A stretch of DNA of 48,592 nucleotides from Planctomycetota bacterium (lineage in GTDB: Bacteria; Planctomycetota; UBA1135; UBA2386). The notes below the pieces were generated by a model. The model made no database searches. It was not told the origin of the DNA and saw only the letters and a list, made by a program, of their open reading frames with translations. This document shows, piece after piece, positions 1 to 8,634 of the stretch; position 1 is the stretch's first letter; every line of letters begins with the position of its first letter. The stretch lies in contig JAJFFD010000051.1 of NCBI GenBank assembly GCA_021776805.1, positions 1 through 48,592 on the forward strand. Direction: 5' to 3'. A program made the position numbers and the translations under genes.

Positions 1-617
1 CGACCCCGTTCGTCAATGATCGGGAACATGGCGCGGCCGGCAAAGGGCTCGCGTTGTCCACCTCGACTGAGCAGACCAGCCTGCTCGAGAACCTGCATGG
101 GTAGGCCGTACTTGGCGGCAAACTTGTGCAGGGCCCCGGGCTGCTTGGGGTGTGCGCCAAGACCAAACTCCTCCGCCATCACCAGGAGGTTTCGCGATTC
201 GAGGTAGTCACGGACTTCCTGACCGGCAGGACTGGCGAGCACCTGGCCGAACCAGTCCCTGACCTTGCCTAGACTGCCATGGACATCGAGCCGCTTGGCG
301 CCGGGGTCACGCTCCCGGGCGAAGACTCCATCCATGGAGATCCCGAGCTTCTCGGCGAGAATCTCCGCCGCCTCGCGGAAGGACCAACCTTCCTTCTCGA
401 GGAGAAAATCAAAGATGTCCCCCGCCTTGCCACAGCCATAGCAGCGGTAGTGCCCGCTTTCTGGATAGACCGTAAAGGACGGGGTCTTTTCCGCGTGGAA
501 TGGGCAGAGCGCTACCGAGGTCCGCCCACGCCGGGTCAAGGGGATGTACTCCTGGATGAGATCCACGAGATCCACCGCTTCCTTGATCTTGATAATGACT
601 TCTGCGAACTGGTCCAT
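1..617 (-). CDS. dnaG: DNA primase DnaG, N-terminal part (3' end outside window)
   Basis: Primase synthesises the RNA primers used by the replisome. The visible 205 residues begin MDQFAEVIIKIKEAVDLV and contain the CHC2-type zinc-binding domain: CPFH near residue 39, then CYGCGKAGD near residue 60, followed by the usual SFREA and LAEKLGI segments. The later part, ending in FAGRAMFPIIDERG at the window edge, matches the start of the catalytic core. The ATG at 617 is the first in-frame ATG and gives the usual primase N-terminus; no clear Shine-Dalgarno sequence precedes it. rsmA lies upstream on the same strand, about 213 bases away. The TOPRIM catalytic residues are not in view. Identity is secure from the zinc motif and its surroundings. 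Confidence 0.95.
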   Translation of the reverse strand, partial: MDQFAEVIIKIKEAVDLVDLIQEYIPLTRRGRTSVALCPFHAEKTPSFTVYPESGHYRCYGCGKAGDIFDFLLEKEGWSFREAAEILAEKLGISMDGVFARERDPGAKRLDVHGSLGKVRDWFGQVLASPAGQEVRDYLESRNLLVMAEEFGLGAHPKQPGALHKFAAKYGLPMQVLEQAGLLSRGGQREPFAGRAMFPIIDERG

Positions 618-693
618 GACCGAAATCGAGATCGACGGATCGACCCATCGATAGATGACGCGCAGTCCGGTCGCCTGGCTCCTGCTCTAGTGA

Positions 694-720
694 CGTGGAG
701 TTCGCCGCAGATACTCCACG
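694..720. other. Perfect 8-bp hairpin between rsmA and dnaG
   Basis: CGTGGAGT at 694-701 pairs with ACTCCACG at 713-720 around an 11-base loop. It sits in the 213-base gap between the rsmA stop and the dnaG start. No T-tract follows on either strand, so it is not a classical intrinsic terminator. It could act with Rho or in the dnaG leader. The rest of the gap shows only a short CCGGC/GCCGG inverted repeat near 766-780. Confidence 0.3.
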
Positions 721-830
721 CGTGGTCATTGCTAGCAGGCCTGGGAACCCTCCTCACCCAATCCCCCGGCTACTGCCGGCGCCTCGGGAGGGTAGGAAGC
801 GGCAGAAGGCTAGCCGGCCTGTGGATCGAT

Positions 831-1739
831 TCAAGGGAAACCGGGGCTGCAGGTCAGCCAGAGACCCGGCCACACATCCACCGGAATCTCACCTGCCCGC
901 AGATCGCCATGAGCCCCGAGCTTCTCCAGGTCCAAGGACGCTTTCCCCGCAGCGCCATCGAGGGAGAGGGCACCACGCAACTTCTTTCTTCGCGCCGCAA
1001 ATGCCTGCCGCAAGAAACTCGCATAGGCCACTCGGGCCTCAGCCTCCTCGAGGGCCGGATGAGAATCCTCGCGACGGACCAATTCCAAGACCGCAGAGGC
1101 AACCCGTGGTCGCGGCCTGAACACTTCAGATCCCACCCTGCGCAGCATTCGGCAGCGATACAAACTGCCTAGGAGAACACTCAGATTGCCGTAGGCCTTG
1201 CAGCCCTCCGCTGAGGTCAAGCGCTCAACCACATCCAGCTGCAGCAGGAAGATCATCCGCTCAGGAAGCCTGTCCATGGACGCCAGCGCCGCCATGCATG
1301 GCCCTGTGATCGCATAGGGGAGGTTCGCCCCCAAGAGGAAGCGCTCGTATTGCGCGGCCTGCATGGCGACCTCGAGCCGCTCGAGAACAAGGGGATTCAA
1401 GCCGCCGCCCTTCTCCAGGATGTCGCCCTGCATCAGATCGACGCGCTCACCATCTGGCATCCTCTCGATCTCCTCGCCCAAGAACTCATGCAGGCGGCGG
1501 TCCAACTCGATGGCCAGAACTCGGCCAGCCCGATTTGCGAGCTCACGGGTAAGAAAGCCCAGACCCGGACCGATCTCCAGGACCAGGTCCTGCCGGGAGG
1601 CTCCTAGCGCTTCTGCCAGGTAGCGGTTTAGGGCTGGATCCAGCAGGAAATTCTGCCCCAGACTCTTACTGGGTCGAAAACCCATGGCATCGAGGCGCTC
1701 GCGATAGACGTGAAAGGGATCGCGGCCAGCAGAAGTCAC
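831..1739 (-). CDS. rsmA: 16S rRNA (adenine1518-N6/adenine1519-N6)-dimethyltransferase RsmA/KsgA
   Basis: Transfers four methyl groups from S-adenosylmethionine to two adjacent adenines in helix 45 of 16S rRNA, a late 30S assembly step. At 302 residues it has family length. Landmarks are SKSLGQNFL (25-32), SAM motif I LEIGPGLGFLT (54-64), the acidic IELD (77-80) and the catalytic NLPY tetrad (139-142). The C-terminal part has the FRPRPRVASAVL segment typical of KsgA. The GTG start at 1739 overlaps the TGA of the upstream SUMF1-like gene (GTGA), indicating translational coupling. The N-terminal spacing before GQNFL fits the family, which supports the GTG start. Confidence 0.95.
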   Translation of the reverse strand: MTSAGRDPFHVYRERLDAMGFRPSKSLGQNFLLDPALNRYLAEALGASRQDLVLEIGPGLGFLTRELANRAGRVLAIELDRRLHEFLGEEIERMPDGERVDLMQGDILEKGGGLNPLVLERLEVAMQAAQYERFLLGANLPYAITGPCMAALASMDRLPERMIFLLQLDVVERLTSAEGCKAYGNLSVLLGSLYRCRMLRRVGSEVFRPRPRVASAVLELVRREDSHPALEEAEARVAYASFLRQAFAARRKKLRGALSLDGAAGKASLDLEKLGAHGDLRAGEIPVDVWPGLWLTCSPGFP

Positions 1740-2734
1740 AGACCCAACTCGGCCTTGAGAATCCTCGCCAATGGTCCTGCCGCCTCGCCCAGCTCAGGCC
1801 GACGCAAGAAGACCGCCCGCATGACCCGACGGTGTTCAGGCCTTGCCAGGAAGTCGCGCAATTCGCGCTCCGCCTCTGGACTAGGGGCCAGGGTTTCGGC
1901 GAGGAGCGCAAGAATGATCCCCTCCGGATCCGCGGCGACTCGGATCCCCACCCGACTGCTCCGACCGTTTCGGCCCGATAGCTCCCAGCGCTGCGCCGGG
2001 CTGTGCATCCGGCGATCCATGCCCCCGACCACGATTCTTCCCACCGACTCGCTCGGCGAGTCTTCACCCTGAAGGACCCAAAAAGCCGGCTTGGGTGCAC
2101 CCATCCCCGGGGACCAAACAGCAAGGGCAAGGCTGGCTGCAACCTGCTTCGCCCCTCTCAATCCGGACAGGCGTTCTCCGGAAACACTCTCCGTCCATTC
2201 CGCGGCATTGCCAACCAGATCGTAGGGACCATCGCCCTGCCGACCGGATTCAAAGGTCCCAACCGGCGTGAGGAATCCCAGTTTCAACTCCCAGGAATTT
2301 GCCCAGGGCCTGGTCTGATTCCCCCACGGCATGAGGTAACGCCCCCCACCTGTGCTCGCCGCCTCCCACTCTTCGTAGCGGGGCAGGCGACCGAATCGCC
2401 AGGCGGAATAGGCGCGCGCTTCTACCAGGCTGACCGTGGTGACTGGCAAGGTGGCGTCCAGAACAGAGTACCGACTGAGCTCTGTGTCGATCTGTGCGTT
2501 CGTCTCACCCAGGGCGGTTCTATATGCCCGCCAGTCTGCTTGGCTAGTCTCGAAGCGATCGAGGAAGAACGAGCCACCGTCTGAACTCATGCCCGCGAAG
2601 AGCACCAGGTCGCGAAAGACTCCGTAGCGCTGCGCCCGATCGAGGCGGCTACTCTGCTCGGGCCTGCGCTCGCAGGACGCGGAGCCGAACAGGAGCAGGA
2701 GCCCCAGGAGAACATACAAGGACTTCCCCCCCAT
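1736..2734 (-). CDS. Lipoprotein with formylglycine-generating-enzyme-like (SUMF1) domain
   Basis: Predicted exported lipoprotein of 332 residues. It has an N-terminal hydrophobic stretch and a lipobox-like GSAS-Cys ending at Cys21. The body carries SUMF1/FGE-fold landmarks: DRFETSQADWRAY (compare the ExTNxQY motif), PVTTVSLVEARAYSAW, GRLPRYEEWEAAS (compare RLPTEAEWEYA), PWGNQTRPWANS and YDLVGNAAEW. I see no cysteine pair of active formylglycine synthases, so a structural or ligand-binding role is more likely than catalysis. ATG 2734 is preferred because it puts the signal sequence first; 43 further in-frame residues upstream lack a signal. The stop overlaps the rsmA start; the OmpA-like gene ends 40 bases upstream. 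Partners are unknown. Confidence 0.8.
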   Translation of the reverse strand: MGGKSLYVLLGLLLLFGSASCERRPEQSSRLDRAQRYGVFRDLVLFAGMSSDGGSFFLDRFETSQADWRAYRTALGETNAQIDTELSRYSVLDATLPVTTVSLVEARAYSAWRFGRLPRYEEWEAASTGGGRYLMPWGNQTRPWANSWELKLGFLTPVGTFESGRQGDGPYDLVGNAAEWTESVSGERLSGLRGAKQVAASLALAVWSPGMGAPKPAFWVLQGEDSPSESVGRIVVGGMDRRMHSPAQRWELSGRNGRSSRVGIRVAADPEGIILALLAETLAPSPEAERELRDFLARPEHRRVMRAVFLRRPELGEAAGPLARILKAELGL

Positions 2735-2774
2735 GTATGGCGAGGCAAGCCCGATGCCGCCCGGGCTCAGGTGA

Positions 2775-3455
2775 TCAGCGGTCGAGGAGAAGGATTTCGA
2801 CCCGTCGGTTGGCGCGCTTGGCTTCAGCACCCTCACCACCGACCTTTGGACGGTAGGGTCCATAGGCAGATACAGAGATTCGTTCTTCCGGCACTCCAGC
2901 TCCGATCAAGAAGTCGGCGACTGCCAGCGAGCGAGCCGTGGAGAGCCTGAGGTTCGTCTTCCATGAGCTGTTTCTGATCGGATCCGAGTCCGTGTGCCCC
3001 TCGATGCGCATGAAGCGATTTTCCTGCTTCAGCACACTAGCGAGTTGGTTCAGGGTTTCGGCGCCGCCGCCGACGATCTCCGCCCTGCCCGATGCAAAGA
3101 GCACCTCACCTTCGACGCTGATGACCACACTGCCTCCTGGCCCCTGAGAGAGGGTCACACCCACAGGGAGACCCACGGGGCCGCTGTTCTCTAGTTCGCG
3201 GAGAATCTGATCGATCTTCGCTCGCTGCTCGCGCACCCAGTCCGCATCAGCAGCGGTACGGCTCAATCCGTCCACCTGCGCCGCCAGCCTCGAGTTCTGA
3301 TCCTCGAGGGAGGTCATATGACCGGCGAGGGCATCCCGCTCCGAGCGTAGGGCGTCATTCGCGGCGAGGGACTTGAGATAGGCGTCCCTGCTGACGCAGG
3401 AACTCAGGATCATGACGATCCCGATGGCGATGGCTTTTGCTGGTGCGGCGGACAT
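2775..3455 (-). CDS. OmpA-family peptidoglycan-binding lipoprotein
   Basis: A 226-residue protein expected to sit in the outer membrane by its lipid anchor and hold peptidoglycan. It has a signal peptide with lipobox LSSC (Cys20), then a predicted coiled coil of about 60 residues (DALRSERDALAGHM, QNSRLAAQVDGL), then a C-terminal OmpA domain. That domain shows VLFASGRAEI, the hallmark IEGHTDSDPI, NLRLSTARSLAVADFL and a final RANRRVEILL. Start ATG 3455 has a strong ribosome binding site, AGGAGGGG, five bases upstream; the reading frame continues upstream but without a signal peptide. Family knowledge suggests a Pal/MotB-like cell wall tether. Which motor it serves cannot be told from position. 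Confidence 0.88.
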   Translation of the reverse strand: MSAAPAKAIAIGIVMILSSCVSRDAYLKSLAANDALRSERDALAGHMTSLEDQNSRLAAQVDGLSRTAADADWVREQRAKIDQILRELENSGPVGLPVGVTLSQGPGGSVVISVEGEVLFASGRAEIVGGGAETLNQLASVLKQENRFMRIEGHTDSDPIRNSSWKTNLRLSTARSLAVADFLIGAGVPEERISVSAYGPYRPKVGGEGAEAKRANRRVEILLLDR

Positions 3456-3495
3456 GTACCCCTCCTGATGGACCAAGTTGCTAGTGAACAGGCTG

Positions 3496-3681
3496 TTAGT
3501 CAAAGTTGAGCGCTTCGACAACCGCCGACACCGGGGACTGCCCAGGCGCGACCGGGGCCAACGAAGTGCAGCCACGAAGCGGGGGGCGAGCATATCCCCA
3601 GCCCAGGATGCAGCCCAGCAACAGCTCGACAGTGAAGAACAAATCTTCACTGGAGTCTGCCCAGAAGGAGAGGGATGCCAT
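3496..3681 (-). CDS. Possible small membrane protein
   Basis: A 61-codon reading frame lies in the 268-base space between the HTH/membrane gene and the OmpA-like gene, on the same strand. It has one plausible membrane segment, FFTVELLLGCILGWGY, and codon use with C/G at third positions resembling neighbours. It lacks a well-placed Shine-Dalgarno sequence and starts directly next to a strong hairpin at 3683-3705, which argues against efficient translation. I recognise no family. Confidence 0.28.
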   Translation of the reverse strand: MASLSFWADSSEDLFFTVELLLGCILGWGYARPPLRGCTSLAPVAPGQSPVSAVVEALNFD

Positions 3682-3682
3682 G

Positions 3683-3705
3683 GCGGAGGACTATGCATCC
3701 TCCGC
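3683..3705 (-). terminator. Perfect 8-bp hairpin just after the HTH/membrane gene
   Basis: GCGGAGGA (3683-3690) pairs with TCCTCCGC (3698-3705) around a 7-base loop, starting 18 bases past the stop codon of the gene ending at 3724. Position and stability suggest transcript end formation or 3'-end protection, but there is no U-tract, so this is a terminator-like call only. Confidence 0.4.
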
Positions 3706-3723
3706 TCGATGTGCGGCTCGCGA

Positions 3724-4224
3724 TTACTTGGCTGCGAAGATCGAGGTCAGCCCTGTGGGGCTGCCGTCAGTCGAGATCGTATAAGCGATCATGAATCCGT
3801 AAAGCATGACCACGCAGGTCAGGATCGCGGCGGCGGTCGCCCATACGGGTTCCGTGGAGACTTCCGGTTCTTCGCTAGCACGTGCGCGGCTGCGGGCGGC
3901 GGAACTCTTCCGCGTAGCAGCAGGAGCAGCGGGCTCCTCTTCGAGGAGATCGTCATCGTCTGCCAGCAGGGTGTCCTCTTCAGAGAATTCCTCGGTAACC
4001 ATGCCCGTGTCGTCCTCGAGGGTGTCGGCAAAGTCGAGGTCATCCTCCATGTCCAGCTCGGGAACCAAGTTATCCAGGTCCTCGCGCTTGAACTTCATGG
4101 AGCTGCCGTCACGAAAGGCTCTGATCTCGCCTTCCGAAACCAGGCGTTTGAGTTCGGTACTCTCCATCTTGAGCTGGTTGAGAGCTTTCTCGAAGGAGAT
4201 GAAGTCTTCGTCTTGGGTGGTCAC
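3724..4224 (-). CDS. MerR/excisionase-type helix-turn-helix protein with C-terminal membrane helix
   Basis: A 166-residue protein. Residues 8-55 (FISFEKALNQLKMESTELKR, then a segment ending FKREDLDNL) match the compact winged helix of the excisionase/MerR-like family that binds DNA. Residues 56-100 are strongly acidic, followed by a basic Ala/Arg patch, then one membrane helix near 130-150 (VWATAAAILTCVVMLYGFMI) and a short tail. A DNA-binding-type head fixed to the inner membrane is unusual. It may recognise a protein partner instead of DNA, as some bacterial membrane-anchored HTH proteins do. The start is GTG at 4224 with AGAGG about ten bases upstream. Function is unknown. Confidence 0.75.
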   Translation of the reverse strand: MTTQDEDFISFEKALNQLKMESTELKRLVSEGEIRAFRDGSSMKFKREDLDNLVPELDMEDDLDFADTLEDDTGMVTEEFSEEDTLLADDDDLLEEEPAAPAATRKSSAARSRARASEEPEVSTEPVWATAAAILTCVVMLYGFMIAYTISTDGSPTGLTSIFAAK

Positions 4225-4342
4225 GATCGGGAGCCTCTGGGACGGATAGGAATTGGGGTGAGGGGATTAGGGGAGACTAAAACAGAATACCTCGCTCCTT
4301 CGCAAGGGCTGGCAAAAGCAGATGCTTTCGGCAGGGGGAATA

Positions 4343-4858
4343 TCATCGGCGGCGTGGGTTTCGCTGCCCCCCTTGGGAGGAGTCTTTCCCTGCCGGGCGT
4401 GAGCCAAAGAGCCGCTTGAGGTCCTGATAACTGTGCAGAGATTGGTCGTTGAAACCCTCCAACTGCAGGTCCAGGTCGATGCGCCGCGAGCCCACATGGA
4501 TCAGACGGCGCATGCTCTCCGCCCCACCGCGGGCCTCGTAGACCGCAAGCTGGAGGCTCTTCGCATCGATGACATAGAGCACGGAGGTGCCGACTCCATA
4601 ACTACCGGTGACGGCGATGATGCCGTTGGCAGCTGTGCCAGAACCGTCATTCGAGTCATAGACCAGCATCTCACCCTCGTTGGCGGGCGGGCTGGGCACG
4701 GCGACTGGATCCTGTCCTGTCAGGGCTCTTGGCTGCAGCCCCTCCGCCGGCAGTACGGATTCGCTGCGAGCTTCGAGAATGCTCCGCTGCGAGCCCAACA
4801 GATAGGCGGCAAACATCAGCCCCAGGACTGCGAGACCGGGCAAAAGGTTTTTCATCAC
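4343..4858 (-). CDS. Membrane-anchored hypothetical protein
   Basis: A 171-residue protein of unrecognised family. The first 22 residues (MMKNLLPGLAVLGLMFAAYLLG) form a signal anchor or uncleaved signal peptide. A Pro/Ala-rich stretch follows, then a small beta-rich core (LVYDSNDGSGTAANGIIAVT, SVLYVIDAKSLQLAVYEA, RIDLDLQLEGFND). The C-terminus is very basic (GGQRNPRRR). The DAKSLQLAVYEA segment reads like a blade of a beta-propeller or a pilin-like strand, but one repeat is not enough to assign a fold. It lies 37 bases after the histidine kinase on the same strand. The 118 bases downstream, up to the HTH gene, contain no gene. Confidence 0.65.
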   Translation of the reverse strand: MMKNLLPGLAVLGLMFAAYLLGSQRSILEARSESVLPAEGLQPRALTGQDPVAVPSPPANEGEMLVYDSNDGSGTAANGIIAVTGSYGVGTSVLYVIDAKSLQLAVYEARGGAESMRRLIHVGSRRIDLDLQLEGFNDQSLHSYQDLKRLFGSRPAGKDSSQGGQRNPRRR

Positions 4859-4895
4859 GTCGGGGAGTATAGCAGCTTCGACGCGGGCATCGGGA

Positions 4896-6374
4896 TCAGC
4901 CCGTTCTTTCGGCGGATGGCATGGTTATGAACACGCGGAAGCCCTTTCCAGGCGCCGATTCCAGCTCCATCTCACCGCCGTGGTTCTCGATGATCGAATA
5001 GCTGATGAACATCCCCAGTCCGCTGGCATCGGGCCGACGCTTGTCGGAGAAGAAGGGGTTGACCACATACTGCAAGTCTTCGGCGGCCATACCCGGCCCG
5101 TTGTCCCCGACCTCGATCCGTATGCGCCCCTCCACAGACCTGGCCTTCACGACGATCCAGCACTCACCAGGATGGTTCTCGAAGGCATCCAGAGAGTTGA
5201 TGAACAGGTTGATGAATACCTGCTGGAACTCGTGCCGATCACCACGAAGGTAGGGCAAGTCTTCTGGGCAGTCCAGGCGAAGCTCCACGCCCTTTCTCTT
5301 GAGACGATGTTCCAACAAGCCGACGGTCGCCTCGACCACATGCCGGAGTGAGAATGGCAAAGCTTCCAGTTGCTTGGGCGAGAAGTCCAAGACTCGCGAG
5401 GCGATGCGGCCGACACGCTCGAGGCCTTCCTTGATCAACCCCACATAGGCACGGTCGCGTTCGTTCAGCTGCTCGTTCTCGCCGATGCGATTGATCGCGT
5501 TCATCATGCCGCCGATCGGGTTGTTTATCTCGTGGGCGATGCCTGCCGCCAAGGTTCCCATCGATGCAAGACGGCCGGAAACGATCAAGGCGCGCTCCTT
5601 GCGCTTGGCCTCCTCCGTGGCCTGCCGAACCTCATGCTCGAGTTCGCTGCGGTGTCCATCCACCTTTTCTGCCATGCCATTGAACGCATCCACCAATAGC
5701 TCGAGTTCACGCGCTCGTTCCAGACGGGGGATGCGTACCCCCGAACGTCCAGCACCTACCTGGCTCGCGGCCTCGCCGATATCTTGCAGCGGCCGCACGA
5801 CTCGCTTGCCAAGGTACCAATAAGCAAGGAATCCGATCAGCAAGGTGCCGAAGAGAACCGGGAAAGCGAAAACTGCAAATGGCAGCTGCGGTTGAGGAGG
5901 CAGGAAGGGTGCGTACCAGACTCCTCCGACAACCTCTTCGCCCAAAGTAATCGGTAGACAGAAGCCATCAGCGGCGCGCACCAGACTGCCTTCGTTCATG
6001 GCCTCCGCCAGTCCTGCGCGAATGTCCGCCAATGGGAAAGCCTCCGGATCTCGATGGCTGGAACCAATCGGATTAAGATCCACTGCTCCGAGCCGCGTGG
6101 GCGAGAGACCACTGGTCACAAAGACATCGCGGAAATACTTACGGAACTGATCGCGATGCCGCGGCTCCAGAAGGCGCTGAACTGTTTTCCACCCGACCGG
6201 CTCTCCCGGCACATAAGCGTCGTCCAGTAGTCCCGTGCGGATGCGGTCGGTATAAAGTTCGGCATTCTCACTGAGCCAATCTCTCTGCACGTAGTACGCG
6301 GAGAGCTGCATGACCAGGAGGGAGACAAGGCTGCCGATCAGAATCACCAGGCATACCCTTGTCAGCAGTGACAT
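4896..6374 (-). CDS. Membrane sensor histidine kinase
   Basis: Senses an extracytoplasmic signal and autophosphorylates on histidine. Its 492 residues comprise TM1 (8-30), a periplasmic sensor region (31-163), TM2 (165-187), a HAMP linker (188-240), and a HisKA dimerisation helix with GIAHEINNPIGG, phospho-acceptor His281. The catalytic ATPase domain has the N-box NLFINSLDA (Asn393), G1 DNGPGM (424-429), F-box NPFFSDK and G2 SGLGM (451-455). The HEINNPIGG form and the ATPase domain resemble the NtrB/ZraS class. No response regulator is adjacent, so it is an orphan kinase here; the partner may be an NtrC-type regulator elsewhere. All catalytic motifs are intact. Confidence 0.93.
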   Translation of the reverse strand: MSLLTRVCLVILIGSLVSLLVMQLSAYYVQRDWLSENAELYTDRIRTGLLDDAYVPGEPVGWKTVQRLLEPRHRDQFRKYFRDVFVTSGLSPTRLGAVDLNPIGSSHRDPEAFPLADIRAGLAEAMNEGSLVRAADGFCLPITLGEEVVGGVWYAPFLPPQPQLPFAVFAFPVLFGTLLIGFLAYWYLGKRVVRPLQDIGEAASQVGAGRSGVRIPRLERARELELLVDAFNGMAEKVDGHRSELEHEVRQATEEAKRKERALIVSGRLASMGTLAAGIAHEINNPIGGMMNAINRIGENEQLNERDRAYVGLIKEGLERVGRIASRVLDFSPKQLEALPFSLRHVVEATVGLLEHRLKRKGVELRLDCPEDLPYLRGDRHEFQQVFINLFINSLDAFENHPGECWIVVKARSVEGRIRIEVGDNGPGMAAEDLQYVVNPFFSDKRRPDASGLGMFISYSIIENHGGEMELESAPGKGFRVFITMPSAERTG

Positions 6375-6444
6375 CGCTTCGCTCAGCCCCCCGATCGCAG
6401 GTCGAGGGGAAGGCGGTACCCCGAGAGAGTTGGCGCCAGCGTCC

Positions 6445-7608
6445 TCAGTTGAGTGACTCCATCAACTTGAGAAGTGGTGAGAAAAGGGCGTAGACGATAA
6501 AGCCCACGACGACGGCCAAGACCACGATCATCACGGTCTCGATTACCGAAAATGTCGTGTCGATGGTCCGATCAACTTCGGTCTCATAGCGATTCGAGAC
6601 CTTCTCCAGCATTCGATCCAGTTCGCCGGTCTGCTCACCGACATCGACCATGTTGATCACCAGATCATCGAACATACCGCTCTCCCCCATGGGAACCGCG
6701 ATGCCAGCCCCCTCGCGGATGCTGCTGTGCACCCGACGAACAGCCTCTGCCATCCGCACATTGCTCTGAGAAGCCTCGATAATGTCCAAGGCTTCCAGGT
6801 GCGGGACACCACTCTGAATCAGAGTGCCGAAGGTTCTGGTGAAACGCGACACTTGCGACTTGGCAAGCAAGCGTCCAAAGATAGGAATGCGGAGGATCAC
6901 CGTATCTCGAAAACGGCGGTAGCCGTAGACCTTGGCCATCAAGAGTCTGTGCAGGGAATAAACGGCCGCCGCCGCGACCAAGTAGGTCCACCAATAGCTC
7001 TGCAAGTGTTCCCCAGTCCCGATGATGAATCGAGTGGCGGGTGGCATCGAGTCAGTACTGCCGTATTGACTGATGAAGATGGCCTTGAACTTCGGGATCA
7101 CAAAGATGAAGACCAACACAAGCACGGCCAAGGCGACCAACATGACAGCAACCGGGTAGGCCATGGCACCTTTGACCCGCGCTTTGATCGACTCGGACTT
7201 CTCCATGAAGGAGGCAAGCCGATTCAGGATTTCCTCCTGAACACCACCAGCTTCACCGGCACGAATCATGTTCACATAGAGGGCATCGAAGACCTTGTCG
7301 TGTTTGGCCAAGGACTCGGAGAGCGCGGTCCCGCTCTCAACATCCTCGAGAACGTCACCCACGCTCCTCTTCAGGAGGCCCGGACTCATCTGACCTTCCA
7401 GAATTCTCAGGCACTTGGTCACCGGAATGCCCGCATCCAGGAGGACGGCGAGCTGAGTAGTGAATTCTGCCAGCGCGTTCGCCGAAACCGATTTGGCAGC
7501 GAATAGCCCCCCCGCCCGATCTCTGGCACCTGCGCTGCCACTGGGGCCCCCAGCCGCTTTGGTCTTGGAACGATCGAATGCGGCTTTCCTTTGAAGTCTC
7601 TTGGCCAT
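6445..7608 (-). CDS. Type II secretion / type IV pilus inner-membrane platform protein (GspF/PilC)
   Basis: Platform protein of secretion or pilus machines that couples the assembly ATPase to the growing pseudopilus. Two T2SSF repeats are visible. The first starts FTTQLAVLLDAGIPV and includes the membrane segment AVMLVALAVLVLVFIFVIP. The second starts RFTRTFGTLIQSGVPHLEAL and ends with a C-terminal helix of the form TVMIVVLAVVVGFIVYALF. The GEQTGELDRMLEKVSN motif is typical. I chose ATG 7608 (MAKRLQRKAAF); a TTG at 7662 with GGGGGAGAGG upstream is an alternative adding 18 residues. No GspE/PilB ATPase or pilin gene is nearby, so the rest of the machine lies elsewhere. Confidence 0.9.
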   Translation of the reverse strand: MAKRLQRKAAFDRSKTKAAGGPSGSAGARDRAGGLFAAKSVSANALAEFTTQLAVLLDAGIPVTKCLRILEGQMSPGLLKRSVGDVLEDVESGTALSESLAKHDKVFDALYVNMIRAGEAGGVQEEILNRLASFMEKSESIKARVKGAMAYPVAVMLVALAVLVLVFIFVIPKFKAIFISQYGSTDSMPPATRFIIGTGEHLQSYWWTYLVAAAAVYSLHRLLMAKVYGYRRFRDTVILRIPIFGRLLAKSQVSRFTRTFGTLIQSGVPHLEALDIIEASQSNVRMAEAVRRVHSSIREGAGIAVPMGESGMFDDLVINMVDVGEQTGELDRMLEKVSNRYETEVDRTIDTTFSVIETVMIVVLAVVVGFIVYALFSPLLKLMESLN

Positions 7609-7716
7609 AGTGCGCTGCGCGGTCTCAGCAGCAATCGTGTGCCCAGTCAGGGTCTCGAGCAAGGCCTCTCCCCCGAGCCTGCGAACGAATTCCCGACGCG
7701 TGGCGAGGAACTATCG

Positions 7717-8634
7717 CTATCCAGCCCAAAGGTCACGCATGCGCATGATCCAATCCACACCGTACAGCAGTCGGGAGGCGCCGAGAATTGCCAGCAGGCT
7801 AGCGACGAACAAGACGAACCAGGGCCAGCGTGGAGCAATCAGACTGATAGCAGCCCCCCCCAGGGATGCGGCCTCGGCCTTCTCCTCGTACGGCAATTCG
7901 ATATCACGCAGCTCGCCGGTGCCCTCGCCACTCAAGATCCGCAGCACGATGATGGTCGAATTATCCGGACCACCGGCCAGATTCGCAGCGTGCACGATCC
8001 GGTCGGCGGCCTCCTGTGCCGTCTTCGCTCGCAGGGCTGAGGCGATTCCACTGCCATCGACGACGTTCCAGACCCCGTCTGTCATCAGCACGAAGACATC
8101 CCCAACCTGCACAGAATGCCTGGCAACATCGACCTCCTCTACCTCCTGGCCGGCACCGATGCAGCGTGTGAGGAGGCTACGAGGCTCCTGCACCGCATGA
8201 TCAACCGTGAGTGGGCTCAGTTTTCCACGACGAAACAACTGGCATCTGCTATCCCCGACATGGCCGATCACAATCTGGTCCGCGATCAGGTTCACCGCTG
8301 TGAGCGTCGTACCCATCTCACGCAAACGGGGACTCTCCTTAGAGAGGCTGTAGACGCCACGGCAAGCCTCCAAGAAACCTTCGTGCATTCGGGTCTCAGG
8401 ATCTGACTGAGTGGAATCCAGCATGGTCGCAGCCAAGGATCGCACAGCGGCTCGGCTGGCCTCGGAACCCCCGGACACGCCTCCCATCCCATCAGCAACC
8501 ACGAAGAGCCGCCCCATCCTGTCGAAGAGCTCATCCCGATCTGGAACAATGAGAAGGAAGTCGTCCTCATTCGTGTTTCTCACCTGACCGGTGTGAGTGG
8601 CCACCCCGACATCGATGTCGACTTGAACGAGCAC
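7717..8634 (-). CDS. PP2C-family protein phosphatase with C-terminal membrane anchor
   Basis: Metal-dependent Ser/Thr phosphatase, expected to reverse phosphorylation by the co-transcribed kinase. The 305 residues include the PP2C metal-site motifs RNTNEDDF (19-26), VVADGMGG (45-52), GTTLTAV, GHVGDSR, LMTDGVW and GPDNSTIIV. A single membrane helix near the C-terminus (WFVLFVASLLAILGAS) puts the catalytic domain on the cytoplasmic face. Start GTG 8634 shares one base with the TAG stop of the upstream lipoprotein gene (TAGTG), which fixes the start and suggests coupled translation. Pairing with the Ser/Thr kinase two genes upstream recalls PrkC/PrpC and PknB/PstP pairs. Confidence 0.93.
   Translation of the reverse strand: MLVQVDIDVGVATHTGQVRNTNEDDFLLIVPDRDELFDRMGRLFVVADGMGGVSGGSEASRAAVRSLAATMLDSTQSDPETRMHEGFLEACRGVYSLSKESPRLREMGTTLTAVNLIADQIVIGHVGDSRCQLFRRGKLSPLTVDHAVQEPRSLLTRCIGAGQEVEEVDVARHSVQVGDVFVLMTDGVWNVVDGSGIASALRAKTAQEAADRIVHAANLAGGPDNSTIIVLRILSGEGTGELRDIELPYEEKAEAASLGGAAISLIAPRWPWFVLFVASLLAILGASRLLYGVDWIMRMRDLWAG

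Noticed and set aside
279..1172. 297-codon plus-strand frame opposite dnaG and rsmA
   Set aside because: It spans the antisense of two clearly real genes and the gap between them, and resembles no protein. Such frames are common in GC-rich DNA.
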